DNA of 19,526 nt from Bacillota bacterium. GTDB taxonomy: Bacteria > Bacillota > Bacilli > Paenibacillales > Paenibacillaceae. The translations under genes and the position numbers were made by a program. The notes beneath the pieces are model-generated. The model was not told the origin of the DNA. It ran no database searches and saw only the letters and a program-made list of their open reading frames with translations. Below are positions 1 to 7,059 of the stretch, one piece after another. The stretch covers positions 1 through 19,526 of the forward strand of contig JAEZCJ010000021.1 in assembly GCA_023433615.1 (NCBI GenBank). The letters run 5' to 3'. Each line of letters starts with the position of its first letter. Within the stretch, counting starts at the first letter, position 1.

Positions 1-247
1 CGCCGGGATGCGCATGGCGGGCCGCTGCGCCGTTCAGGCAGATGACGCCCGAGCCGCGCGGGCCGGGAATGACATAGGTTTCCAGCCGCGAGCCGTTATT
101 GTTGTTGACGACCTGGACTTTCTCGTTTGCCCAAATATCGGTGAGGTCCATCAGATCCTCATCGATCGTGATGCTGCCCACGTAGTTCAAGTTGGCTTCG
201 GTTACCGTGGCGCGGTGCAGCTTTGCCTTCATCATAACCCTCAACAT
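1..247 (-). CDS. panD: Aspartate 1-decarboxylase PanD (partial, C-terminus outside window)
   Basis: Makes beta-alanine from L-aspartate for pantothenate (CoA) synthesis in the cytoplasm; the proenzyme cleaves itself to create a pyruvoyl cofactor. The 82 visible residues start MLRVMMKAKLHRATVTEANL and contain the self-cleavage site Tyr22-Val23-Gly24-Ser25, where Ser25 becomes the pyruvoyl group. The conserved stretches SITIDEDLMD, VQVVNNNNGSR and GSGVICLNGAAAR are also present, a near full-length match to the family (usual length about 125-130 aa). ATG at 247-245 is preceded by GGAGGG (255-260) at 7 nt spacing. The gene runs off the left edge, so the C-terminus is not seen. It follows panC but is separated by about 200 nt holding structured element copy 1, so its expression may be set apart from panB-panC. 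Confidence 0.96.
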   Translation of the reverse strand, partial: MLRVMMKAKLHRATVTEANLNYVGSITIDEDLMDLTDIWANEKVQVVNNNNGSRLETYVIPGPRGSGVICLNGAAARHAHPG

Positions 248-264
248 CTTCTATCCCTCCAGGG

Positions 265-414
265 GATCGCTTGTGATCACGGAGTAGTGCTTCGCAGCCT
301 TTTCGGCGTCGAATCTTGAACGCTAGCGAAAATTCCGGTGCTCACGTAGGTCTGCCTACGCTCCGCTCCTCATTTTCTACTATCGTTCAACCTTCTCGGT
401 GCTGACAAGCGATC
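265..414 (-). repeat. Structured intergenic element, copy 1 (panD leader)
   Basis: A 150-nt element read on the minus strand, from 414 to 265. Its ends pair perfectly as a 10-bp closing stem (GATCGCTTGT with ACAAGCGATC). Inside are CAC/GTG, TTGAACG/CGTTCAA, TAG/CTA, GAAAAT/ATTTTC and GGAG/CACC helices, a terminal hairpin CGTAGG-CAGA-CCTACG (345-360) and a side hairpin TTCG/CGAA near 306-317. Three other copies lie in this window and change both partners of these helices. The 3' end stops 4 nt before the panD Shine-Dalgarno. A -10-like TATCAT (421-426) lies 6 nt before the 5' end, but I see no good -35. The sequence and fold are visible; a leader-RNA function is inference. Confidence 0.85.
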
Positions 415-450
415 AAATTAATGATATTGCTCGTATATCCTAAGACCTTA

Positions 451-1314
451 TCACAATTCATAAATGCGGTTGTCGATTAAGCGGGTACGGCCGAAGCGGA
501 CGGCGAGGGCGACGATGTAGCGGCCGCTCCGGAGCGGCTCGCCCTCGGCCGGGACAGCCAAGTCCGGATAGGTCAGCACCTCGGCGTAGTCGATGTCGGC
601 CAGCGGCGCCGTCCGGATGGAAGCCGCTACGCGGCGTCTCAGCTCCGCCGCCGTCAGCGACTCCTCGCGGAGCCACTCGCTTGCCTTAGCCAGCGAAGCC
701 GACAGCACGACGGCCTGCTGCCTTTCCTCCGGCGACAAGTACACGTTGCGCGAGCTCATCGCGAGTCCGTCCGGTTCCCGCACGGTATCGCAAGGCACGA
801 TCCGGACCGGGATGTTCAGATCCTCCGTCATCCGTTCGATGACCGCGACTTGCTGCGCATCCTTAAGGCCGAAGTACGCGGCGTCCGGCAGCACGATGTG
901 GAACAGCTTGCTTACGACGGTGCCGACGCCGTCGAAATGTCCTGGGCGCGATGCGCCGCACAGCCGGTCCGTCAGGTCCGTAATGATCACCTTCGTCGCG
1001 ACAGGCTTCGGGTACATCTCGGCCGCTTCAGGCATGAAGAGCATGTCGGCGCCCGCTTGCTCGCTGATCTCGCCGTCCCGTTCGGCATCCCGCGGATAGC
1101 TCTCGAAATCTTCGTTCGGTCCGAATTGCAGCGGGTTCACGAACACGCTGACGACAGTCAGGCCGTTCTCCGCTGCGGAACGTCGAATGAGGCTCGCGTG
1201 CCCCTCGTGCAGGAAGCCCATTGTCGGCACGAAGCCCACCGTGCCTCCCGGGTGCGCCGCACGCCACGCGGAGATGGCTGTTCGCAGCTCATGGATTGAG
1301 GTGAACCGTTGCAT
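451..1314 (-). CDS. panC: Pantothenate synthetase (pantoate--beta-alanine ligase) PanC
   Basis: Condenses pantoate with beta-alanine using ATP, the last step of pantothenate synthesis. The 287-aa product has the usual length. It shows the nucleotidyltransferase HIGH-type segment PTMGFLHEGH (residues 30-39), FVNPLQFGPNED (58-69), GHFDGVGTVV (from 125), FGLKDAQQ (148-155) and the KMSKS-like MSSRN (186-190). I chose ATG at 1314-1312 because AGGAGG (1324-1329) precedes it at 9 nt; a longer frame upstream adds residues not typical of the family. The start overlaps the 3' end of panB by 26 nt, implying co-transcription and probably translational coupling. Confidence 0.96.
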   Translation of the reverse strand: MQRFTSIHELRTAISAWRAAHPGGTVGFVPTMGFLHEGHASLIRRSAAENGLTVVSVFVNPLQFGPNEDFESYPRDAERDGEISEQAGADMLFMPEAAEMYPKPVATKVIITDLTDRLCGASRPGHFDGVGTVVSKLFHIVLPDAAYFGLKDAQQVAVIERMTEDLNIPVRIVPCDTVREPDGLAMSSRNVYLSPEERQQAVVLSASLAKASEWLREESLTAAELRRRVAASIRTAPLADIDYAEVLTYPDLAVPAEGEPLRSGRYIVALAVRFGRTRLIDNRIYEL

Positions 1315-2230
1315 CCGTTCTCGCCTCCTGTGGCTGCCCATCGGCAGCGCTTCGAATCGACTTGACTTGCTGACTGCCTTCGCTCCCGCCGTTGCCATAC
1401 ACAGGACCGACGGCTTCGGCGGCTCCGGGGAAGCCGTGCTTCGGCTCCGGGAATGCGCGCGATTTCACGTCGCTGACATAGGAGCTGATCGCGCCGCGAA
1501 TCGTCGTGCCGAGATCGGCATAAGACTTGACGAATTTCTTCTCCCGATACGGCGAAGCGTACTGCAGCAGATCATGGTATACGAGCACCTGCCCGTCGCA
1601 GCTTGCGCCCGCTCCGATGCCGATCGTCGGGATCGATAGCGCTTGGCTGATCGCGGCGGCGGCCGGTTCGGTCACGAGCTCGAGGACGACCGCGAACGCG
1701 CCTGCTTGCTCGAGCGCCTTGGCATCCTCGATGAGCTTGCGAACGGCTTCGTCATGCTTTCCCTGCACCTTGTAGCCGCCGATCGTATGAACCGACTGCG
1801 GCGTTAAGCCGATATGGCCCATCACCGGGATGCCGGCGCTTACGAGCGCATCGATCTCCTCGGCGATGTCTGCGCCGCCCTCCAGCTTGACGGCATGCGC
1901 GCCGCCTTCCTGCAGCAGCCGCGCCGCATTCCGCATCGTGATCTCCTTGCCCATCCGATACGTCATGAACGGCATATCCGTGACGATGAACGTATTAGAC
2001 GCGCCTCTGGCGACTGCGCGCGTATGGTAGACCATGTCGTCCAGGGTAACGGGAATCGTCGTATCGTACCCCAGCACGACATTGCCCAGCGAATCGCCCA
2101 CCAGGATAACGTCGATGCCGGCTTCTTCGGCCAATCGCGCCGAAGGATAATCATATGCGGTAAGGACGGAGATCGGTTCTCCCTCCAGCTTCATGCTTTT
2201 CATCTTGGTTATCGTTAATGCCCGCCCCAT
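1289..2230 (-). CDS. panB: 3-methyl-2-oxobutanoate hydroxymethyltransferase (ketopantoate hydroxymethyltransferase) PanB
   Basis: First committed step of pantothenate synthesis: transfers a hydroxymethyl group from methylene-THF to alpha-ketoisovalerate. The 313-aa product carries metal-binding Asp45 (LVGDSLG) and Asp84 (VTDMPF), VKLEGG (114-119), MGHIGLTPQS and the catalytic Glu184 in VVLELVTEP, then IGIGAG. Start is ATG at 2230, with GGAGG (2239-2243) at 8 nt; a GTG at 2239 would overlap that ribosome-binding site. The last roughly 35 residues are a low-complexity tail (GNGGSEGSQQ...) beyond the usual length of about 275 aa and overlap panC. Its leader consists almost entirely of structured element copy 2, downstream of a plausible SigA promoter. 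Confidence 0.96.
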   Translation of the reverse strand: MGRALTITKMKSMKLEGEPISVLTAYDYPSARLAEEAGIDVILVGDSLGNVVLGYDTTIPVTLDDMVYHTRAVARGASNTFIVTDMPFMTYRMGKEITMRNAARLLQEGGAHAVKLEGGADIAEEIDALVSAGIPVMGHIGLTPQSVHTIGGYKVQGKHDEAVRKLIEDAKALEQAGAFAVVLELVTEPAAAAISQALSIPTIGIGAGASCDGQVLVYHDLLQYASPYREKKFVKSYADLGTTIRGAISSYVSDVKSRAFPEPKHGFPGAAEAVGPVYGNGGSEGSQQVKSIRSAADGQPQEARTDATVHLNP

Positions 2231-2245
2231 AAGCCACACCTCCAG

Positions 2246-2396
2246 GATCGATTGTGATCGCGAAGCGGATGCTCCGAAGCGGATTCGACGTCGAATCTTG
2301 AACGCTGGCGAACCTTCCGGTACTCACGTAGGTCTGCCTACGCTCCGTTCCTCAGATTCTACCATCGTCCAACCTTCTCGGCGCTGACAATCGATT
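2246..2396 (-). repeat. Structured intergenic element, copy 2 (panB leader)
   Basis: A 151-nt element read on the minus strand from 2396 to 2246. The closing stem is ATCGATTGT/ACAATCGAT. Relative to copy 1 it shows compensated changes: a C-G to A-T pair in the closing stem, CAC/GTG to CGC/GCG, TAG/CTA to TGG/CCA, GGAG/CACC to GGAA/TACC, and GAAAAT/ATTTTC to GAATCT/AGGTTC. The terminal hairpin CGTAGG/CCTACG is retained, and the side hairpin is a 6-bp GATTCG/CGAATC with loop ACGT. The 3' end lies 2 nt before the panB ribosome-binding site, and the predicted transcription start falls within the first bases of the element. Confidence 0.87.
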
Positions 2397-2400
2397 CAAT

Positions 2401-2428
2401 ATAATATGATGTGATACATCATCATCAA
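2401..2428 (-). promoter_or_regulatory. Putative SigA promoter of panB-panC
   Basis: Minus-strand TTGATG (2423-2428), 16-nt spacer, TATTAT (2401-2406). The predicted start near 2394 coincides with the 5' end of structured element copy 2 (2396), so the panB leader would be that element plus the ribosome-binding site. It lies downstream of the terminator at 2449-2487, consistent with an independent pan operon. Confidence 0.6.
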
Positions 2429-2448
2429 GACACACTAGCCAATAACGC

Positions 2449-2487
2449 AAAAAAACCTTCATGCTCCGGATGGGATGCACAAGGTTT
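2449..2487 (-). terminator. Rho-independent terminator
   Basis: Minus-strand stem AACCTT/AAGGTT, extended by an imperfect GTGC/GCATG inner part, followed directly by seven T residues (A-run at 2449-2455 on the plus strand). It lies 7 nt after the stop of the candidate 44-aa ORF and about 215 nt after birA, and isolates both from the panB promoter. Confidence 0.75.
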
Positions 2488-2493
2488 CCGAAC

Positions 2494-2628
2494 TCAAAAA
2501 GAAACATCCAAGTAAGTGCGAAGCTTCCTTCTGTCTCGGTCCTTGCGGCTCAGAGCAGAGTGCGTTGCGCCTATCGAACGAACGTGTTGGTTCCTGTCGT
2601 ATGAATCCTCGATCAGAGTGCGGTTCAT
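2494..2628 (-). CDS. Candidate small protein, 44 aa, unknown function
   Basis: An ATG at 2628 opens a 44-codon frame ending in TGA at 2494. The product, starting MNRTLIEDSYDRNQHV, is hydrophilic and rich in Arg, Asp and Ser, with no membrane segment. I do not recognise a family. Support comes from context: a promoter-like TTCCAT-17-TATACT (2654-2682) would start transcription about 20 nt before the ATG, a weak GAGGCGG lies 11 nt upstream, and an intrinsic terminator begins 7 nt after the stop. Together these form a compact transcription unit between birA and panB. It could instead be a non-coding RNA, with the open frame arising by chance. Confidence 0.35.
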   Translation of the reverse strand: MNRTLIEDSYDRNQHVRSIGATHSALSRKDRDRRKLRTYLDVSF

Positions 2629-2653
2629 ACTCGATACCGCCTCTACTGTCATC

Positions 2654-2682
2654 AGTATAACAAAGCGGCCCCCAAAATGGAA
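2654..2682 (-). promoter_or_regulatory. Putative SigA promoter for the small unit downstream of birA
   Basis: Minus-strand TTCCAT (2677-2682), 17-nt spacer, TATACT (2654-2659). The -10 is strong and the -35 is weak. It starts 20 nt after the birA stop codon and points into the 44-aa ORF and its terminator. Confidence 0.4.
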
Positions 2683-2701
2683 GCAGGCTTCCTGGCGAGC
2701 C

Positions 2702-3673
2702 TTAAGCCCGCGGAAGCCCCATCTCTGCGGAGAATACCGGAATTTCGCTGCCGTCATCCATCCGAACGACAATCGCGCCAGAATCCGACAGCCCGATCGG
2801 CACCCCTTCGATTACGGCCTGCGGCGTGGTCAGCACCATTCGCGTACCGAGCGAGATCGACAGCGCCTCCCATAGCGACCGAATCGGAGCGAAGCCTTCG
2901 CTGCGATACAGGGCATAGAGCTGCTCCAGCTCCAGCAGGAACTCCGCAATGATCTCGGACCGGTCGAATGCTCTTCCCGCTGCCAGCTTGAGCGATATCG
3001 CCTTGCTCAGCACCTCGGGATCATAGTCCGTCTCCTCCAGATTGACGCTGATGCCTACGCCAGCGATGACATGCTTCAGCCTGTCCTCTTCCGCGCTGGA
3101 TTCGAGCAGGATGCCGCTGATTTTGCGGCCGTTAACCATCAGGTCATTCGGCCATTTGATGCCGATTTCCAGCATCGTCAGTCTTCGCAGCGCGCGGCAT
3201 AGCGCGACGGCGGTCAGCAGCGTTAATTGCGGGGCATAGGGCATCGGAATGTTCGGCCGGAGCACTAGGCTCATCCAGATCCCTTTGCCTCTGGGCGATA
3301 TCCAGCTCCGGCCCATGCGTCCCCTGCCGTTCAACTGTTGTTCCGCAATGACGAGCGCCCCTTCTGGGGCGCCTTCTTCTGCCAGACGCATAGCGATATT
3401 CTGCGTCGATTCCACGGCATCGTGCAGGTGCAGGCTTCGTCCCAGCGTATCGGTCCGCAGCTTAGAGAGCAAGCCGCTTGCGGTCAGCCGATCCGGACGC
3501 CCCGCCAGCCTGTAACCAAGCTTACGCGAAGCTTCGATCGTATAACCTTCCTCTTCCAGCTTGCGGATCTGCTTCCAGATCGCGGTCCGGCTGACGCCAA
3601 GCAGCTTGCTTGCGGCCTCCCCCGATACGTATGCCTCATTCTCTTCCAGTAACGCTAGCAACTGATTCCTCAT
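2702..3673 (-). CDS. birA: Bifunctional biotin--[acetyl-CoA-carboxylase] ligase / biotin operon repressor BirA
   Basis: Activates biotin to biotinyl-AMP and attaches it to the biotin carboxyl carrier protein; the N-terminal domain represses biotin genes. The 323-aa product has a winged helix-turn-helix (about 1-60, with recognition helix around VSRTAIWKQI, 28-37). The ligase core carries the adenylate-binding GRGRMGR (116-122), KWPND (173-177) and KISGILLE (184-191), and a C-terminal SH3-like domain follows (about 270-323). ATG at 3673 lies 1 nt after the cca stop, with GGAAGGAG upstream inside cca, so translation is coupled to cca. It is the class II (regulatory) form because the DNA-binding domain is present. 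Confidence 0.95.
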   Translation of the reverse strand: MRNQLLALLEENEAYVSGEAASKLLGVSRTAIWKQIRKLEEEGYTIEASRKLGYRLAGRPDRLTASGLLSKLRTDTLGRSLHLHDAVESTQNIAMRLAEEGAPEGALVIAEQQLNGRGRMGRSWISPRGKGIWMSLVLRPNIPMPYAPQLTLLTAVALCRALRRLTMLEIGIKWPNDLMVNGRKISGILLESSAEEDRLKHVIAGVGISVNLEETDYDPEVLSKAISLKLAAGRAFDRSEIIAEFLLELEQLYALYRSEGFAPIRSLWEALSISLGTRMVLTTPQAVIEGVPIGLSDSGAIVVRMDDGSEIPVFSAEMGLPRA

Positions 3674-3674
3674 C

Positions 3675-4934
3675 TTAACTCCTTCCGCATTCGAGACGCA
3701 GCGAAGCTTCCGCTAGCAGCGGTTCTCGTTCATTCGCGATTTCGCCCGAAGCGGCAGCGAGCAGCAGCTCGCCCAGCATATGCTTGATCCACGCGCCTGG
3801 CGCGCGCTTGCTGAGCAAGGCGATGTCATCGCCCCCGATCGCCAGCTCCTGGATTCGGAATACGGGCATCGCAACCAGCCATTGTGCCAGCTTGTCCCAG
3901 TCGATATCGGCTGCCGGCGTCAGCAGGGGGCTTTCCTTGCCGAGGGCAATCGCGTCAGCTGCCGCTTCTCGGCCATGTGCCAAGACGAGGCTGATCCACT
4001 CGGAGCGCAGCCGCGGCTTATCAGCCGCCGCCAGTCTGCGATGCAGCAAGACGACGGCTTCGATCACCTTAAGCCGCTTGCGGCCGAGTCCGAAGCTGCC
4101 CATCCAGTCCAGCGCGGCGTGCAGATCGGCTTCGGAAGCCAATCCCAATGCAGCCCATCGGTTATTCGTCGCGTTGACGCGATTAAGCTGCCGCAGCGCA
4201 GCCTCCGTAGACGGACCGATTACCCGCTGTTGCAGTTCCGGAATCAGCATGAGCGGTTTCTTCGTCAATCCCCACAATCGCGCGCGATGCACGATCGCGA
4301 TGCCTCTCGCCGGATCCGGCCCGCCGACCGTCTTGTCCAATTCCGCGCCTGCGCGTTCCATCGCGATATGGCGCAGCAGCTCGCGATGGCGCAAGAGCGC
4401 CTTCCAGGTGCCGTATGCGAACCGGTAACCGAATGCGGCGGCGAACCGAACGCCGCGCAGCATGCGCAGCGCATCCTCCTGGAATCTGGCGTCCGCATTG
4501 CCTACGCAGCGAATAATCCCGCGCTCGATGTCGGCCATGCCGCCGAACGGATCGATGACCGTGCCGTCGAGCCGCATCGCCATTGCATTGATCGTGAAGT
4601 CCCGCCGTTCCAGGTCGCCGTTCAGCTCGCGGATGAACGCCACCTCCGAAGGCCTGCGATGCGCTTCATAAGCGGATTCTTCGCGGAATGTCGTGACCTC
4701 GTACGCCTGCCCTTGGAGCAGCACGGTTACGGTCCCATGCTGCAAGCCCGTCGGCACATGCTTCGGGAACAGCGCCATGACCTCTTCCGGCATGGCCGAA
4801 CTCGCGATGTCGACGTCGTTCACGGCACGTCCGAGCATGGAATCCCGCACGCAGCCGCCGACATAGTAAGCTTCGAATCCGGCATCCTGAAGCCTTTGCA
4901 ATACCGGAGCCGCGTTCAGCAGTCGATCCTGCAT
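3675..4934 (-). CDS. cca: CCA tRNA nucleotidyltransferase
   Basis: Adds or repairs the 3'-terminal CCA of tRNAs without a template. The 419-aa product has the class II signatures in order: VGGCVRD (25-31), the metal-binding pair Asp40/Asp42 in NDVDIASS, ERRDFTINAMA (109-119), EDALRMLRGVRFA (153-165) with the EDxxR nucleotide-template motif, then the helical body and tail that bind tRNA. ATG at 4934 is preceded by GGAAAGGA at about 10 nt. It follows bshA by 42 nt and is followed immediately by birA, the same order as in B. subtilis. Length agrees with full CCA-adding enzymes of Bacillales (about 400 aa). Confidence 0.94.
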   Translation of the reverse strand: MQDRLLNAAPVLQRLQDAGFEAYYVGGCVRDSMLGRAVNDVDIASSAMPEEVMALFPKHVPTGLQHGTVTVLLQGQAYEVTTFREESAYEAHRRPSEVAFIRELNGDLERRDFTINAMAMRLDGTVIDPFGGMADIERGIIRCVGNADARFQEDALRMLRGVRFAAAFGYRFAYGTWKALLRHRELLRHIAMERAGAELDKTVGGPDPARGIAIVHRARLWGLTKKPLMLIPELQQRVIGPSTEAALRQLNRVNATNNRWAALGLASEADLHAALDWMGSFGLGRKRLKVIEAVVLLHRRLAAADKPRLRSEWISLVLAHGREAAADAIALGKESPLLTPAADIDWDKLAQWLVAMPVFRIQELAIGGDDIALLSKRAPGAWIKHMLGELLLAAASGEIANEREPLLAEASLRLECGRS

Positions 4935-4976
4935 GACAGGTTCATCCTTTCCGCACGTTCCCCTATAGCAATGGCT

Positions 4977-6137
4977 TTACTCGCAGATCGGGAGGGCCAC
5001 CGGTGCATCGATACCCATGACGCGGTAGTAGATCTGCTCATACTGCGCCATAATCCGATCGTTGCAGAACTCCGTGCGGGCGCGATGCAGACATGCCTTG
5101 CGTACTGCGCCGTACAACGCCGGATCGCGCAGGAGACGAACGGCATACTCGGCCATTAGGGCAGTATCGCCGACAGGCGCCAAGTAGCCCGTCTCGCCAT
5201 GCGTTACGAGCTCCGGAATTCCGCCTGCCTGGGAGCCGATCGTCGGCACGCCGCAAGCCATCGCTTCCAGCGCAACCAGACCGAAGCTCTCCTTCTCCGA
5301 AGGGAGGAGCATGACGTCCGCGATCGAGATCACGTGGGCGACATCGTCCTGCTTGCCCAAGAAATGCACGCGGTCCTCGAGACCCAGCTGTTGAATCTTC
5401 TGTTGAATTCGCGACAGCTCCGGGCCTTCACCGACCAAGAGCAGCTTCGCCGGCAGCTTGCTGCTGACGCGCGCGAAGACGTCGACGACGTCGCTGACTC
5501 TTTTGACCGGACGGAAGTTCGAGATGTGCATCATGATCTTCTCATCCGCCGTAGCGAACTCGCTCCGCAGCGATTGGCAGTCCCGCGGATAATAGATCCG
5601 TTTGTCGACGAAGTTATAGGTCAGGTCGATATCCCGCGTAATGTCGAGCAGCTCGCGCGTCTCATTGACCAAGTCCTGCGAGACCGCCGTGACAGCGTCG
5701 CTCTCGTTAATGGCCAGACGGATCAAATCCTTCAAGGAATCGTCCTGCGCCAGTACGGTAATGTCCGTTCCGTGCAGCGTCGTCACCGTCTTGATGCCGT
5801 CTGCCAACATCTGCTTGGCCAGGAACGCGCAGATGGCGTGCGGCACCGCATAGTGAACATGAAGCAGGTCGAGCTTCTGCATTTTGGCGACCTGCGCCAT
5901 TTTGCTGGCAAGCGAGAGATCGTACGGCGGATAACGGAATACGTAGTAATCGTTGATCTCAACCTCATGATAATAGATGTTGCGTTGGAATTTGCCTAAG
6001 CGGAACGGTATGCTGTGCGTTATAAAATGAATCTCGTGACCCTTCTCTGCCAGCAGCTTGCCGAGTTCTGTAGCGACAACGCCGGACCCGCCGAGCGTAG
6101 GGTAACACGTGATGCCGATCTTCAGTGGTCTGGTCAT
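4977..6137 (-). CDS. bshA: N-acetyl-alpha-D-glucosaminyl L-malate synthase BshA
   Basis: First enzyme of bacillithiol synthesis: a retaining GT4-family glycosyltransferase joining UDP-GlcNAc and L-malate. The 386-aa product shows the N-terminal Rossmann glycine motif GGSGVVATELG (16-26), HGTD (122-125), NFRPVKR (207-213) and the EX7E-type motif Glu283/Glu291 in EKESFGLVALEAMACGVP. ATG at 6137 (MTRPLKIGIT) is chosen because GGAGG lies 11 nt upstream; the open frame extends 51 codons further, but only through structured element copy 3. The Shine-Dalgarno lies in a small hairpin (6146-6158). bshB1 lies 211 nt upstream and supplies the next pathway step. Confidence 0.95.
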   Translation of the reverse strand: MTRPLKIGITCYPTLGGSGVVATELGKLLAEKGHEIHFITHSIPFRLGKFQRNIYYHEVEINDYYVFRYPPYDLSLASKMAQVAKMQKLDLLHVHYAVPHAICAFLAKQMLADGIKTVTTLHGTDITVLAQDDSLKDLIRLAINESDAVTAVSQDLVNETRELLDITRDIDLTYNFVDKRIYYPRDCQSLRSEFATADEKIMMHISNFRPVKRVSDVVDVFARVSSKLPAKLLLVGEGPELSRIQQKIQQLGLEDRVHFLGKQDDVAHVISIADVMLLPSEKESFGLVALEAMACGVPTIGSQAGGIPELVTHGETGYLAPVGDTALMAEYAVRLLRDPALYGAVRKACLHRARTEFCNDRIMAQYEQIYYRVMGIDAPVALPICE

Positions 6138-6145
6138 GATTAACT

Positions 6146-6158
6146 GCACCTCCGGTGC
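6146..6158 (-). promoter_or_regulatory. Ribosome-binding site of bshA within a short hairpin
   Basis: Minus-strand GCACC-GGA-GGTGC can fold into a 5-bp stem with a 3-nt loop. The bshA Shine-Dalgarno GGAGG (6149-6153) spans the loop and one arm. Folding would partly mask the site. It lies between structured element copy 3 and the start codon. Confidence 0.45.
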
Positions 6159-6165
6159 TCTATGG

Positions 6166-6322
6166 GGTCGCTTGTGATCACGAAGCACATCGAGATGCGA
6201 TTCGACATCGAATCTTGAACGCTGGCGCAAAGCATATGCTTCCGACGTGCGTTTCCTACGGAAACGCTGGAGCTCCTCAATTGCTACCATCGTCTAACCT
6301 TCTCGGTGCTGCCCAAGCGTAC
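6166..6322 (-). repeat. Structured intergenic element, copy 3 (bshA leader), most diverged
   Basis: About 157 nt, read from 6322 to 6166. The closing stem core is CGCTTG/CAAGCG. Conserved single-stranded and paired blocks match the other copies (CAGCACCGAGAAGGTT, TGG/CCA, CGTTCAAGATTCG, CTTCGTGATCAC). The inner stem is GCAA/TTGC instead of GAAAAT/ATTTTC. The terminal hairpin is an unrelated sequence, CGTTTCC-GTA-GGAAACG (6251-6267), at the same place, and an extra AAGCATATGCTT palindrome follows. The side hairpin is GATTCG-ATGT-CGAATC. The 3' end is 12 nt before the bshA Shine-Dalgarno. A -10-like TAATTC (6328-6333) precedes the 5' end. Confidence 0.82.
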
Positions 6323-6348
6323 TTTATGAATTAGTCTAGTTGTTCTTA

Positions 6349-7059
6349 TTACAGAAATTGATCGATTATGACCGGACGTTTGGTCGTGAAGCCCTCGGCA
6401 TATGTCCAGCCCCGCTCCCTTGCGAGCAGCCTGTCCCGAGCGTCGACGTTCTCCACATAGCGCTGCGTGAGCGGCGTTGCGACACGGCCCGAGCCCTCGG
6501 CAGCCGTCTCGAATTGCGATCGGTACGCGAGGAGCGAAACCCGCTTCGCCTCGTAGAAGTCCGATACGTTAACCATCAGCGTAACGTCCTTCACGTCATT
6601 GATATAGTAATAGTATAATTGCTGCACTTGAACAGGCTCGACATCCGGCAAATATCGGCGAAGCTTCGCATTGAACACGGCTTCTTCGACGAGCCGGCTG
6701 CAGGCATTATGGTCCGGATGGCGGTCATCCCAGTAAGGCGCGAAAATTACGGTCGGCCGCAGCCGACGAATCTCGCGCACGATCGCCTCGATCTGGTCCG
6801 CGCTGCCCGTGAGGCCGCGATCCGGGAGCCCGAGGCACGAGCGCGAAGCGAGCCCTAGCGCCTCAGAGGCCGCTGCTGCTTCGGCTTGCCGGGTAACGAC
6901 ATCCCCGTTGGAGGACAGCTCCGCTTGCGTCAAGTCGCAGACGCCGAATCGGATGCCGGCACGGACATGCTTCGCGATCGTTGCCGCCATACCGATCTCG
7001 ACATCATCCGGATGGGCGCCGAACGCGAGCATGTCGACGATGCGGCCGCTTCCGCTCAT
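6349..7059 (-). CDS. bshB1: Bacillithiol biosynthesis deacetylase BshB1
   Basis: Zinc-dependent LmbE/PIG-L-type deacetylase that removes the acetyl group from GlcNAc-malate, the second bacillithiol step. In the 236-aa product the metal and catalytic motif AHPDD is at 15-19 (His16, Asp18, Asp19), followed by LTQAELSSNG (43-52) and RHPDH (113-117) with the third zinc ligand. The start is ATG at 7059, which overlaps the mgsA stop as ATGA; GGAGG lies 10 nt upstream. A TTG nine nt further upstream would abut the ribosome-binding site. The next step (BshC) is not in the window. Confidence 0.94.
   Translation of the reverse strand: MSGSGRIVDMLAFGAHPDDVEIGMAATIAKHVRAGIRFGVCDLTQAELSSNGDVVTRQAEAAAASEALGLASRSCLGLPDRGLTGSADQIEAIVREIRRLRPTVIFAPYWDDRHPDHNACSRLVEEAVFNAKLRRYLPDVEPVQVQQLYYYYINDVKDVTLMVNVSDFYEAKRVSLLAYRSQFETAAEGSGRVATPLTQRYVENVDARDRLLARERGWTYAEGFTTKRPVIIDQFL

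Noticed and set aside
265..414. T-box or the published 'pan' RNA motif as identity of the elements
   Set aside because: There is no T-box sequence or specifier loop. The pan motif is a single hairpin with bulged A residues, whereas these elements have a multi-helix fold and also precede bshA and ypjB.
265..2396. Insertion sequence or MITE with target duplications
   Set aside because: Terminal repeats differ between copies but stay paired within each copy. I saw no target-site duplication and no transposase in the window; a non-autonomous repeat cannot be fully excluded.
3780..5159. Long plus-strand open frame opposite cca and bshA
   Set aside because: It is antisense to two clear enzymes and has no family motif or ribosome-binding site; long antisense frames are expected in GC-rich coding DNA.
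6138..6290. N-terminal extension of BshA
   Set aside because: The extra 51 codons lie within structured element copy 3 and are absent from the BshA family; the ATG at 6137 has a ribosome-binding site.
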